Shown here in pieces: positions 36,095 through 43,240 of a stretch of DNA of 64,000 nt (the first letter of the stretch is position 1; every line of letters starts with the position of its first letter). The translations under genes were made by a program, and so were the position numbers. The DNA comes from Actinacidiphila epipremni (GTDB lineage: Bacteria > Actinomycetota > Actinomycetes > Streptomycetales > Streptomycetaceae): the NCBI RefSeq assembly GCF_012034175.1, contig NZ_JAATEJ010000010.1:1-64000 (forward strand), written 5' to 3'. Below the pieces are notes generated by a model that was not told where the DNA came from, ran no database searches, and saw only the letters and a list, made by a program, of their open reading frames with translations.

Positions 36095-38035
36095 TTACGT
36101 CTCTCCGTTCTGGGGCGCGAGGCCCGGGTCCATGCGGTCCACCATGCGCAGCACCTCTTCCGCGCTGCCCGCGCGCAGGGCCCGGGCGGCGGCGGGCGCG
36201 AGCCGGCCGGTGTCGAGGCGGCGCACCTGCTCCTTGACCGCGGCGATGTCAACCGCGGGGACGGCGAGTTCGCGTACGCCGAGGCCCAGCAGCAGCGGCA
36301 GCATGCGCGGGTCGCGGGCGGCGGCGCCGAGGACGGCCACGGGCACGCCGCTCTCGCCGCTCTCGCCGGCCGCGGCGGCGACCGAGGCGATCAGCCGCAG
36401 CACCGCCGGGTCCCATTCCCGCAGCAGGTGGGCGACGTCGGCGTCGCCGCGCTCGGCGGCGAGGGTGTAGCGGGTGAGGTCGTCGGTGCCGATGGCCACG
36501 AAGTCGGCTGCGCCGAGCAGGGTGCCGGCCTTCAGGGCCGCGGCGGGCGTGTCGACCGTGATGCCGAGCGGGAGGTGCCCGGGCGGGTGCAGTCCCTCGG
36601 CCGCGAGGTCGGCGCGGGCCTGGCGCAGCAGCTCCCGGGTGCGGTGGATCTCGTCGGCGACGGTGACCATGGGCAGCAGGAGCCGCAGCGGATGCCCCGC
36701 CGCGGCGGTCCGCAGCGCCGCGCGCAACTGGGGCACCATCAACTCCGGTTGCCGCAGCGTGAGCCGGATGCCGCGCAGCCCGGGCGGGGCGGGCGCGGTG
36801 TCCCCGCCGGCGTCGAGGGTGCGCAGCACCACGGGCCGGCCGGGCAGCGCGGAGCAGATCCGGGCGTAGAGGGCGGCCTGCTCGTCCTCGCCGGGCAGCA
36901 CGGGGTCCCCGCCGAAGAGCGACTCCGCCCGCACCACCCCGATCCCGTCCGCCCCGGCCGCCTCCGCGTCCGCCACGTCGCCGACCCGCCCGACATCCGC
37001 CACGACCCGGATGCGCACGCCGTCTTGCGTGTACGCGGCGGCGCCGGCCGCGGCGCGGGGCCGGGCACGGTCGGCCTCGACGTCGCGTCGGGCGCGGGCT
37101 GCGCCGGCGCCGGGCCGGGCGCGGTTGCCGTCGGTGTCGCGCCGGGTGCCGGCGTCCGCGGTGTCGGGCAGGACGCCCTCGGCCGTGACGCCACGCCGGG
37201 TGCCGGTGGCGCCGGCGGCGGGCCGGCCGTCTTCGTCCCCGGCGCCGGGCAGGCCGTCTTCGTCCGCGGCGTCGCGCGGAGCGCCCTCGGGCTGGGTGAA
37301 GTCGCGGGCGGCCAGGGCGCGGAGGTCGGCGGTGAGGGCGGGGGCTTCGGGGCCGGTGGCGGCGACCTGGACCTGGTGGCCCTGGCGGACGCCCAGGGTG
37401 AGGAGGCCGTTGAGGCTGGTCGCGGGGACCGGGCCGGTGCCGGAGGTGAGGTTGCGGAGCACCGCCGTGGCCCGCCGGCGGCCCGCGGCGCGGACGATCG
37501 CGGCGGCCGGGCGGGCGTGCAGGCCCTGCGGCGTGCGGACGGTGAAGGTCACGACCGCGGCCGGCGGTGCCGCCTCGTCAAAGGCGAGGGCGGCGTGCGC
37601 GTCGGCGCCCGGGGCGTGGCCGCGCCCGGCGAGGTGCTCGCGCTTGGGCTGGAGCGCGGCACGGGCGTGCCCGGCGACCTCGGTGAGGCCGGCGCCGGAC
37701 ATGGACGCCACCGCGGCGGCGACCAGGCCCTCCACGAAGGGGGCGTCGCACAGCAGCACCCGCCCGCGGGCCTCGGGCGCCAGCAGGCCCAGCGCGAACT
37801 CCGCGGACAGCAGCGCGCTGCCGAGGTCCATCAGCACCAGGACCCCGTCGGCGCCGTCGACCTCCTCGATCGCCGCCCGTACCCGCAGCGGGTCGCAGCC
37901 CAGCGGGTGCCGGGGGTCGTCGATGCCGGCCGCGACGGCGAGCCGGACGGCCGTGGTGGACACGGCCCGGGCCAGTTCCGCGGCGCCTTCGGCGAGCCGG
38001 GCGCTGTGCGAGACCACGACGATTGCGACGCTCAT
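36095..38035 (-). CDS. dhaM: DhaM-type multiphosphoryl protein: EIIA-Man/HPr fused to a degenerate enzyme I C-domain
   Basis: A 646-residue protein. Residues 1-130 form an EIIA-Man-like DhaM domain with phospho-acceptor His10 in VVVSHSARLAEG. Residues 161-247 are an HPr domain with His173 in TPQGLHARPAAAIVR. A charged low-complexity linker (248-338) replaces the enzyme I N-terminal and swivelling phosphohistidine domains expected here. Residues 339-610 match the PEP-binding C-domain of enzyme I (DGIGVVRAESLF, RTLDAGGD, IGTDDLTRYTL), but the catalytic Cys of the GICGEMA region is leucine (AVLGAAARDPR) and the N-D pair is D-D. It probably hands phosphate to DhaL-bound ADP, using enzyme I from elsewhere. 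It lies six bases after dhaL. Confidence 0.88.
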   Translation of the reverse strand: MSVAIVVVSHSARLAEGAAELARAVSTTAVRLAVAAGIDDPRHPLGCDPLRVRAAIEEVDGADGVLVLMDLGSALLSAEFALGLLAPEARGRVLLCDAPFVEGLVAAAVASMSGAGLTEVAGHARAALQPKREHLAGRGHAPGADAHAALAFDEAAPPAAVVTFTVRTPQGLHARPAAAIVRAAGRRRATAVLRNLTSGTGPVPATSLNGLLTLGVRQGHQVQVAATGPEAPALTADLRALAARDFTQPEGAPRDAADEDGLPGAGDEDGRPAAGATGTRRGVTAEGVLPDTADAGTRRDTDGNRARPGAGAARARRDVEADRARPRAAAGAAAYTQDGVRIRVVADVGRVGDVADAEAAGADGIGVVRAESLFGGDPVLPGEDEQAALYARICSALPGRPVVLRTLDAGGDTAPAPPGLRGIRLTLRQPELMVPQLRAALRTAAAGHPLRLLLPMVTVADEIHRTRELLRQARADLAAEGLHPPGHLPLGITVDTPAAALKAGTLLGAADFVAIGTDDLTRYTLAAERGDADVAHLLREWDPAVLRLIASVAAAAGESGESGVPVAVLGAAARDPRMLPLLLGLGVRELAVPAVDIAAVKEQVRRLDTGRLAPAAARALRAGSAEEVLRMVDRMDPGLAPQNGET

Positions 38036-38041
38036 GGCCGG

Positions 38042-38695
38042 CTAGCCCGCCAGCGTCGTGGTCGCGGCCCGGACCAGCAGCCAGCTCGACCGCGCCCCGG
38101 GGTCCTGGTGCCCGGCGCTGCGCGGGCCGATGTAGCTGGCCCGACCCTTGCGCGCGACCAGCGGCACCGTCGCCTCCAGCCCCTGCTCGGCGGCGTCCAG
38201 CGCGGCCTTGAGCATGCCGCCCAGGTCCACCGTGTGCCAGGCGGCGGTGTCGAGGGCGTCGCGTACGGGGGCGAGGACGTCGAGCATGGTCTTGTCGCCC
38301 ACCTCGGCCCGGCCCCTGGCCACGACGGCGGCGACCCCGGCGTGCCACGCGGCGGCGAACCCGCGCGGGGTCAGGCCCTGCGCGCCGGGCGCGCTCGCCC
38401 CGAAGTCCAGGAAGAAGCTGCCGTAGAGCACCCCGCTGGCGCCGCCCACGTGCGCGAGCAGCTGCATGCCGACGGTGCGGCCGAAGTCGCCGACGGTGCG
38501 CGGCGGTTCCGCGTGGAGCGTGCGCAGCGCCTCCCGGCAGCCCCGGTTGAGGTTGGTGCCGTGGTCGGCGTCGCCGATCGCGCCGTCCAGCGCGCTGAGT
38601 TCGTCGGCGTGCAGGGCGACGTCGCGGGTGAAGCCGGCGAACCAGCCGACCAGGCGCGGGACCGGGACGAGCTGCTCGCCCTGGCGGCCCGTCAC
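38042..38695 (-). CDS. dhaL: Dihydroxyacetone kinase subunit DhaL
   Basis: A 217-residue nucleotide-binding subunit. The Mg/ADP-binding aspartates are in GAIGDADHGTNLNRG near residue 35. The helical-barrel glycine segment HVGGASGVLYGSFF lies near 80, and the C-terminal signature is GHQDPGARSSWLL. With DhaK and DhaM it would form the PTS-dependent dihydroxyacetone kinase, in which DhaL holds ADP/ATP and passes phosphate to the ketone on DhaK. The GTG at 38695 overlaps the dhaK stop (GTGA), giving tight coupling. An upstream in-frame ATG lies inside dhaK and is unlikely. Confidence 0.93.
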   Translation of the reverse strand: MTGRQGEQLVPVPRLVGWFAGFTRDVALHADELSALDGAIGDADHGTNLNRGCREALRTLHAEPPRTVGDFGRTVGMQLLAHVGGASGVLYGSFFLDFGASAPGAQGLTPRGFAAAWHAGVAAVVARGRAEVGDKTMLDVLAPVRDALDTAAWHTVDLGGMLKAALDAAEQGLEATVPLVARKGRASYIGPRSAGHQDPGARSSWLLVRAATTTLAG

Positions 38696-39690
38696 ACCGT
38701 CCCCCAGGTGAGAGCCGGGGTGGCCACCGGTGCGTCCCACAGACTCGTCATCTCCTCGTCGAGCCGCAGCACGGTCAGCGAGCAGCCGGCCATGTCGAGT
38801 GCGGCCATGTACGTGCCGGTCAGGGTCCGTTGAAGGGTCAGTCCGCGTGCGTCCAGCAGCCGGGCGACCTCGTCGAGGACGATGTAGAGCTCCATCAGCG
38901 GGGTCGCGCCCATGCCGTTGACGAAGGCGAGCACCTGCTCGCCGGGCTCCAGCGGCATGTCGGCGAGCACCCGGTCGAGCAGGATCGCGGCGACTTCCCT
39001 GGCCGGTACGAGCTTGTGCCGGAACCGGCCGGTCTCGCCGTGCATCCCGATGCCGACCTCCATCTCGTCCTCGCCGAGGGTGAAGGTCGGCCGGCGGGCG
39101 GACGGCACGGTGCAGGACGTGAGGGCGATGCCCATGCTGCGGGCGTTGGCGATGACGCGGTTGCCGAGGTCGGCGACCCGGGCCAGCGGCCAGCGCCGTT
39201 CGGCCGCGGCCCCGCAGATCTTCTCGACCAGGACGGTGGCCCCGACGCCGCGGCGGCCCGCGGTGGTCAGGCCGTCGTTGGCGACGTCGTCCCCGACGGT
39301 GACGGCCCGCACCTCGATGCCCCGGGCGCGGGCGAGGTCGCCGGCCATCTCGAAGTTCATCACGTCGCCCGTGTAGTTCTTGACGATGTGCAGGACGCCG
39401 CGGCCACCGTCGACGCGCCGGGTCGCTTCGAGGATCTGCTGCGGTGAGGGCGAGGTGAAGATCTCGCCGGGGCAGGCCGCGTCGAGCATGCCGCGCCCCA
39501 CGTAGCCGACGTGCAGCGGTTCATGGCCGGAGCCGCCGCCCGACAGGATCCCGACCTTTCCGGGCACGGGCGCGTCACCGCGGACGACGACCCGCTTGCC
39601 GACGTCGACCGACAGTTCCCGGTGGGCGATGGCCAGTCCGCGCAGGCTGTCGGCGACGACGGTCTCGGGGCTGTTGATGAGCTTCTTCAT
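38692..39690 (-). CDS. dhaK: Dihydroxyacetone kinase subunit DhaK
   Basis: A 332-residue substrate-binding subunit. It has the glycine motif LSGGGSGHEPLHVGYVGRGM near residue 49, catalytic Asp109 in NYTGDVMNF, and His217 in GIGMHGETG, which binds dihydroxyacetone through a hemiaminal. The start at 39690 has GGGAGGA eight bases upstream, and upstream codons lack homology. It is the first gene of the leftward operon and lies about 150 bases downstream of a promoter whose start region overlaps the CATTCG-N7-CGAATG operator. The presence of dhaK, dhaL and dhaM together implies phosphoenolpyruvate-driven kinase activity on a short ketone or aldehyde. Confidence 0.94.
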   Translation of the reverse strand: MKKLINSPETVVADSLRGLAIAHRELSVDVGKRVVVRGDAPVPGKVGILSGGGSGHEPLHVGYVGRGMLDAACPGEIFTSPSPQQILEATRRVDGGRGVLHIVKNYTGDVMNFEMAGDLARARGIEVRAVTVGDDVANDGLTTAGRRGVGATVLVEKICGAAAERRWPLARVADLGNRVIANARSMGIALTSCTVPSARRPTFTLGEDEMEVGIGMHGETGRFRHKLVPAREVAAILLDRVLADMPLEPGEQVLAFVNGMGATPLMELYIVLDEVARLLDARGLTLQRTLTGTYMAALDMAGCSLTVLRLDEEMTSLWDAPVATPALTWGTV

Positions 39691-39812
39691 CGCACGTGTC
39701 CTCCCGCTGCGTCCGCCGAGACGTCGGGTCGCACTGCCGGTGCCGGGCCGGGGTGGAGACCGGCCACGTACACGCCCATGAGATCCGGGGGCGGTCCGGC
39801 ACTCTCGGACCG

Positions 39813-39866
39813 CATTCGGCATAATCGAATGGAGCACACTTAAGTCCACGACAGGCCGGTTGTAAA
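39813..39866 (-). promoter_or_regulatory. dhaK operon promoter with palindromic operator CATTCG-N7-CGAATG
   Basis: Read on the minus strand: -35 TTTACA (39866-39861), 17-base spacer, -10 TTAAGT (39843-39838), six bases, then CATTCG (39831-39826), seven bases, CGAATG (39818-39813). The palindrome covers the expected transcription start. The same module with the same six-base gap occurs before the ABC-transporter operon, so both are likely targets of one repressor, most simply the IclR-family protein encoded between them. Confidence 0.75.
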
Positions 39867-39918
39867 GGGGTGTGACGGCGAAATCCGGTCCGTCAGGCCG
39901 GGCGGGCCCTGGACGCCG

Positions 39919-39986
39919 AACAGGCACGGCCCCCGGGGGTCATGGGGCTCCACACCCCGTCACCTGCCCGTGAGGACCGTGCCTGT
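39919..39986 (-). terminator. Hairpin downstream of the IclR-family gene
   Basis: Ten-base perfect arms ACAGGCACGG (39919-39928) and CCGTGCCTGT (39977-39986) enclose further short GC pairings. The hairpin lies 100-165 bases after the regulator stop and before the dhaK promoter, so it would insulate the two leftward units. Confidence 0.5.
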
Positions 39987-40017
39987 CGTCGTGCCGCGCG
40001 TGCGGTCGCCCGCGCCC

Positions 40018-40053
40018 GTCGCCTTGCCGGTCGCCTTGCCGGTCGCCTTGCTC
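40018..40053 (+). repeat. Three tandem 12-bp units downstream of the IclR-family gene
   Basis: GTCGCCTTGCCG is repeated exactly at 40018-40029 and 40030-40041, with a third unit at 40042-40053 differing in its last bases. It lies in the 393-bp non-coding gap between the regulator stop and dhaK. No function is evident. Confidence 0.6.
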
Positions 40054-40083
40054 GGCGCCTACGCGCCGCCTCGCTCGCCGCCG

Positions 40084-40944
40084 TTACGGCGCGCTGCCGT
40101 CCATCGCCCGGCCGGGGGTCCTGCGCTGCCGCTGGGCGGGGCGGGGGTGCCGGGCGCCGGACTGGTCCATCGGCCAGGACAGCGCCCCCATGCTGCGCGA
40201 GATCCCGATCGCCGCCTCGCGTACCGCGCTCATCACGGTGACGCCGAAGATCGCCGGACCCGGGTCGGCGCTGCCGTGCGCCTCCTCCGGGGTCGGCAGC
40301 ACGACGCTGACCGCGCCGACCGCGGTGCCCCGCGCGTCGAAGATCGCGGCGGCGACCTCGGACTCGCCGAGCACGACCTCGTCGAGCTCGTACGCCATGC
40401 CGTCCTGGCGCACCTGCTCCAGCGAGGCCCGCAGCACCTCGCGGACGGCCACGGTCCGGCCGGTGAGCCGGCGCAGCGGGACGTCCTCGGGCAGCAGCAC
40501 GTCGAGGTTGGGCTGGAAGGCGAGCAGCACCTTGCCGAGCGCGGTGGCGTGCGCGGGGATCGCGATGCCCAGCTCGCGCATCTGCCGGCTGCCGTCGGGG
40601 CGCAGGACGTGGTGCACCACGACCACGTCGGAGCCGAGCAGGACCGCGACCCGCACCGCGTGCCCGGTGCGCTCGGACAGCGCCTCGGCCGCGCTGAGGC
40701 TGCGCAGCCGGAACTCGTTGCTGTCCAGGAAGGCGTTGCCCAGCCCCAGGACCCGGGGGCCGAGCATGTACTGCCCGGACGAGTCCTGTTCGATCATGCC
40801 GTCCATGGCGAGCGTACGGACCAGGCCGTGCACCGTGGAGCTGGGCAGCATGACCCGGTGCGCGAGCTCGGACAGGGGCAACCGCCGGGCCCCCTGGAGC
40901 TCGAAGAGGATCCGCACCGCGCGGCTGACCGACTGGATCATCAT
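40084..40944 (-). CDS. IclR-family transcriptional regulator
   Basis: A 286-residue regulator. The N-terminal winged helix-turn-helix (residues 1-70) begins MIQSVSRAVRILFELQGARR, followed by LPLSELAHRVMLPSSTVHGL. The IclR effector domain (about 75-255) contains ELGIAIPAHATALGKVLLAF, the usual ligand-cavity strand. The C-terminal 35 residues are Arg/Pro/Gln-rich and probably disordered. It is transcribed leftward behind the lone dhaL paralogue (31-base gap), so the two form one unit. It is flanked by two operons with identical palindromes at their promoters, making it their likely repressor. The ligand is unknown. Start at 40944, or 40941 one codon later. Confidence 0.9.
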   Translation of the reverse strand: MMIQSVSRAVRILFELQGARRLPLSELAHRVMLPSSTVHGLVRTLAMDGMIEQDSSGQYMLGPRVLGLGNAFLDSNEFRLRSLSAAEALSERTGHAVRVAVLLGSDVVVVHHVLRPDGSRQMRELGIAIPAHATALGKVLLAFQPNLDVLLPEDVPLRRLTGRTVAVREVLRASLEQVRQDGMAYELDEVVLGESEVAAAIFDARGTAVGAVSVVLPTPEEAHGSADPGPAIFGVTVMSAVREAAIGISRSMGALSWPMDQSGARHPRPAQRQRRTPGRAMDGSAP

Positions 40945-40975
40945 TGCCCTTCCCTAGCGAACTGCGTCACGACGC

Positions 40976-41617
40976 TCATGGACCGACGGCGAGCCTGAGC
41001 GCTTCGAACAGCAGCGCCGAGGAGGTGGCACCCGGGTCCTGGTGCCCCTCGCTGCGGGGCCCGAGGTAGGCGGCACGGCCTTTGCGCGCCCGCAGCGGGA
41101 TCGTCGAGCGGGCCCCGCGCGCGGCGGCCTCGGCCGCCGCCGCCACCGCCTCGGGGAACGGGGCGCCGACCGAGACCAGTTGCTCCAGCTCGGCCACGGC
41201 GGGCGCGATGGCGTCGACCATCGTCTTGTCGCCGACCACGGCCGCGCCCAGGTTGTGCAGGCTGATCAGCGCCTCGCGCATGCCGGCGACCAGGTCGCCG
41301 GCGCCGATGTCGGTGGTCGCGGGGACCGAGTCGCCCAGGGCCAGGAAGATGGCGCCGTAGAGCGGACCGCTCGCGCCGCCGATGTACTGGGCCAGCGCCT
41401 CGCCGACCTCGCTGAAGGCCGCCGCGGTGGTCAGCGGCGGTACGTCGCCGAGCACGGCCTTGCACGCGCAGGTCGCGCGCGTCATGTTCGCACCGTGGTC
41501 GGCGTCGCCTATCGCGGCGTCGAACTCGGTCAACTGCGGCTCCGCCTCGACGACGAGCCTGTCCAGGATATCGATCCATCTCATGACGAATCGCGCATCG
41601 AGCCGATGATCGGCCAT
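40976..41617 (-). CDS. Stand-alone DhaL paralogue
   Basis: A 213-residue DhaL-family protein. It has the metal/nucleotide motif DAAIGDADHGANMTRA near residue 36, QYIGGASGPLYGAIF near 84, and the C-terminal GHQDPGATSSALL, all intact. No DhaK partner is encoded beside it; it sits directly upstream of the IclR-family gene. In E. coli, DhaL also serves as co-regulator of the dha activator DhaR, so a signalling role here is conceivable, though DhaR is unrelated to IclR. Alternatively it could swap nucleotide-binding partners with DhaK. GGAGGT nine bases before the ATG at 41617 supports that start; a second ATG lies 11 codons later. Confidence 0.87.
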   Translation of the reverse strand: MADHRLDARFVMRWIDILDRLVVEAEPQLTEFDAAIGDADHGANMTRATCACKAVLGDVPPLTTAAAFSEVGEALAQYIGGASGPLYGAIFLALGDSVPATTDIGAGDLVAGMREALISLHNLGAAVVGDKTMVDAIAPAVAELEQLVSVGAPFPEAVAAAAEAAARGARSTIPLRARKGRAAYLGPRSEGHQDPGATSSALLFEALRLAVGP

Positions 41618-41831
41618 CGGTCCTGACCTCCATCCGCTGGGCCTTGCCGGGAGTCGTTCACTGATCGCGCGGTGGTGGTCGAACCGGGGATCCGGTGCAC
41701 GGACCCCGACTGCAGAGAACCCTTGCACCTGAGCGGCCTCCCACAATAGCGGCGATCCGCCCGGGCGAACCCCGGCCGTAACAGGGGCCACGCCCGGTGG
41801 GGACGGCGCGGATCCGGACGTGTTCGAGGGG

Positions 41832-41906
41832 TTGACAACGCCGGTTTCGCGCGAGTTACATGACGTGCATTCGAGGATACCGAATGACATTCGGAAGCTT
41901 CCGATC
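41832..41906 (+). promoter_or_regulatory. ABC/catabolic operon promoter with CATTCG-N7-CGAATG operator and a third half-site
   Basis: -35 TTGACA (41832-41837), 18-base spacer, -10 TTACAT (41856-41861), six bases, then CATTCG (41868-41873), seven bases, CGAATG (41881-41886). This is the same layout as the dhaK promoter. A third half-site CATTCG (41888-41893) begins one base later, within the 14-base palindrome TCGGAAGCTTCCGA (41891-41904). It may be half of a weaker second operator 20 bases (two helical turns) downstream. Confidence 0.78.
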
Positions 41907-42005
41907 GATGCAGTGTCTCGAATCTGCTCCCTCAGAGCCCTCCCGGACACCTCTCGCCGCACGCGGAACGCTGCCGGGCATCCACCTATCCCATGGAGGT
42001 TGGCG

Positions 42006-43112
42006 ATGGCATCACGACCCCGCAGAACCAGAAACCTCACCCGTACGGTCCTCGCCGTCCTCTGCGTGGCCGCGGTGACCGGCGTCGCGGCCTGCGGTAC
42101 CGCCCCCAAGTCGGACGCCGACAAGCCCAAGGACGTCGCCGGCACGATCGGCGGGAGCCTGGACTCCCTGGTCGCGGCGGCGAAGAAGGAGGGCACGCTG
42201 ACCCTCTACTCCGGCGACGCGCAGGACACCCTGAACATCGAGGCCGCCGAGTTCAAGAGCAAGTACGGCATCGACGTCAAGATCGTCCGCGCCCTGACCG
42301 ACCCGCTCGACGCCCGTATCGCCAGCGAGTACAAGTCGGGCGTCCACAACGCCGACGTCTACCAGGCTGGCTCGACCGAGCCGTTCCTGGCCCAGAACAA
42401 GGACTACTTCCTGCCGCTGTCGGCGTCGAACGTGCCCGGCTGGGACGACTACCCGGCGGCGGCCCGGCAGCAGAACAGCTACGTCTACCTGCGCGAGAAC
42501 CCGACCGTCATCCAGTACAACACCACGCTGGTGCCCAAGGACAAGGTGCCCACCAGCTGGCAGGACCTGCTCGACCCGTTCTGGAAGGGCCACCTCCAGC
42601 TGACCGACCTGACCTCGTCCGGCTCCTACATGCAGTGGGCCGAGATCATGAAGCAGCAGTACGGCATCTCCTACCTGCAGAAGCTCAAGGCCCAGGGGCT
42701 CAAGATCGCCGCCAGCGGCACCGCGGCGGCCCAGGACATCGCCGCCGGCAGCGCCTACGCCGACTTCCCCGGCCGCATCGTGCACTCGGTGACGCTGCGC
42801 AAGGAGAAGGCGCCGATCGCCTACCAGGTCATGCCGGGCAGCGGGGTGCCGATCTTCGCCGCCGTCTTCGCCAAGGCCCCGCACCCGTACGCCTCGCTGC
42901 TGTTCGTGGACTACCTGATGTCCGTCGAGGGCCAGAAGGACATGTGCGCCAAGGTCGAAGGCACGCTCAGCTTCTACAACATCGACGGCAAGTCGCCGGA
43001 CCAGCAGATCGAGGGGTGCCTGCCGCCGGAGAAGGGCTGGCAGCTCAACCCCTTCAACGTCACCGACGAGTCCGAGCGCAACGCCCTGCTCACCGCCATC
43101 GGCCAGAAGTGA
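42006..43112 (+). CDS. ABC transporter substrate-binding lipoprotein (iron/organic-anion type family)
   Basis: A 368-residue lipoprotein. The twin-basic signal peptide ends in lipobox VAAC (Cys near residue 30) and is followed by a Lys/Asp-rich tether. The mature domain starts LVAAAKKEGTLTLYSGDA, the hallmark opening of the Fbp/AfuA/PhnS-like type of binding proteins that carry ferric ions, phosphonates or other small organic anions. NPTVIQYNTTLVP and PTSWQDLLDPFWKGHLQL are further conserved blocks of that family. GGAGG lies six bases before the ATG. It is the first gene of the rightward operon. Because the operon is catabolic, an organic substrate is more likely than iron. Confidence 0.88.
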   Translation: MASRPRRTRNLTRTVLAVLCVAAVTGVAACGTAPKSDADKPKDVAGTIGGSLDSLVAAAKKEGTLTLYSGDAQDTLNIEAAEFKSKYGIDVKIVRALTDPLDARIASEYKSGVHNADVYQAGSTEPFLAQNKDYFLPLSASNVPGWDDYPAAARQQNSYVYLRENPTVIQYNTTLVPKDKVPTSWQDLLDPFWKGHLQLTDLTSSGSYMQWAEIMKQQYGISYLQKLKAQGLKIAASGTAAAQDIAAGSAYADFPGRIVHSVTLRKEKAPIAYQVMPGSGVPIFAAVFAKAPHPYASLLFVDYLMSVEGQKDMCAKVEGTLSFYNIDGKSPDQQIEGCLPPEKGWQLNPFNVTDESERNALLTAIGQK

Positions 43113-43138
43113 CCCCGCCGGACCGTGAGCTCCCCAAG

Positions 43139-43231
43139 AACCCGTAGCGCTTCACGCACCCGTAGCACTTCGGGCACCCGAAGCACCTCGCGCACTCGAA
43201 GCACCTCAAGCACCTCAAGCACTCGAAGAAG
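43139..43231 (+). repeat. Tandem array of a degenerate 9-bp unit between binding-protein and ATPase genes
   Basis: Ten consecutive nonamers of pattern CACcyCrAG occur, for example CACCCGTAG, CACCCGAAG, CACTCGAAG and two exact adjacent CACCTCAAG copies (43202-43219). They end ten bases before the next ATG. The array lies after the stop of the binding-protein gene, contains TAG in the frame of the ATPase and has no start codon, so it is non-coding. It occupies nearly the whole 128-bp gap. Confidence 0.8.
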
Positions 43232-43240
43232 GGGCGGGCA

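Noticed and set aside
36095..38035. Frameshifted or broken enzyme I gene
   Set aside because: The frame is continuous from the EIIA through HPr to the barrel end, and the linker shows no stop or frame change. A true domain loss is the simpler reading.
43139..43231. Possible CRISPR-like array
   Set aside because: Units are 9 bp, contiguous and degenerate, with no spacers and no cas genes nearby.
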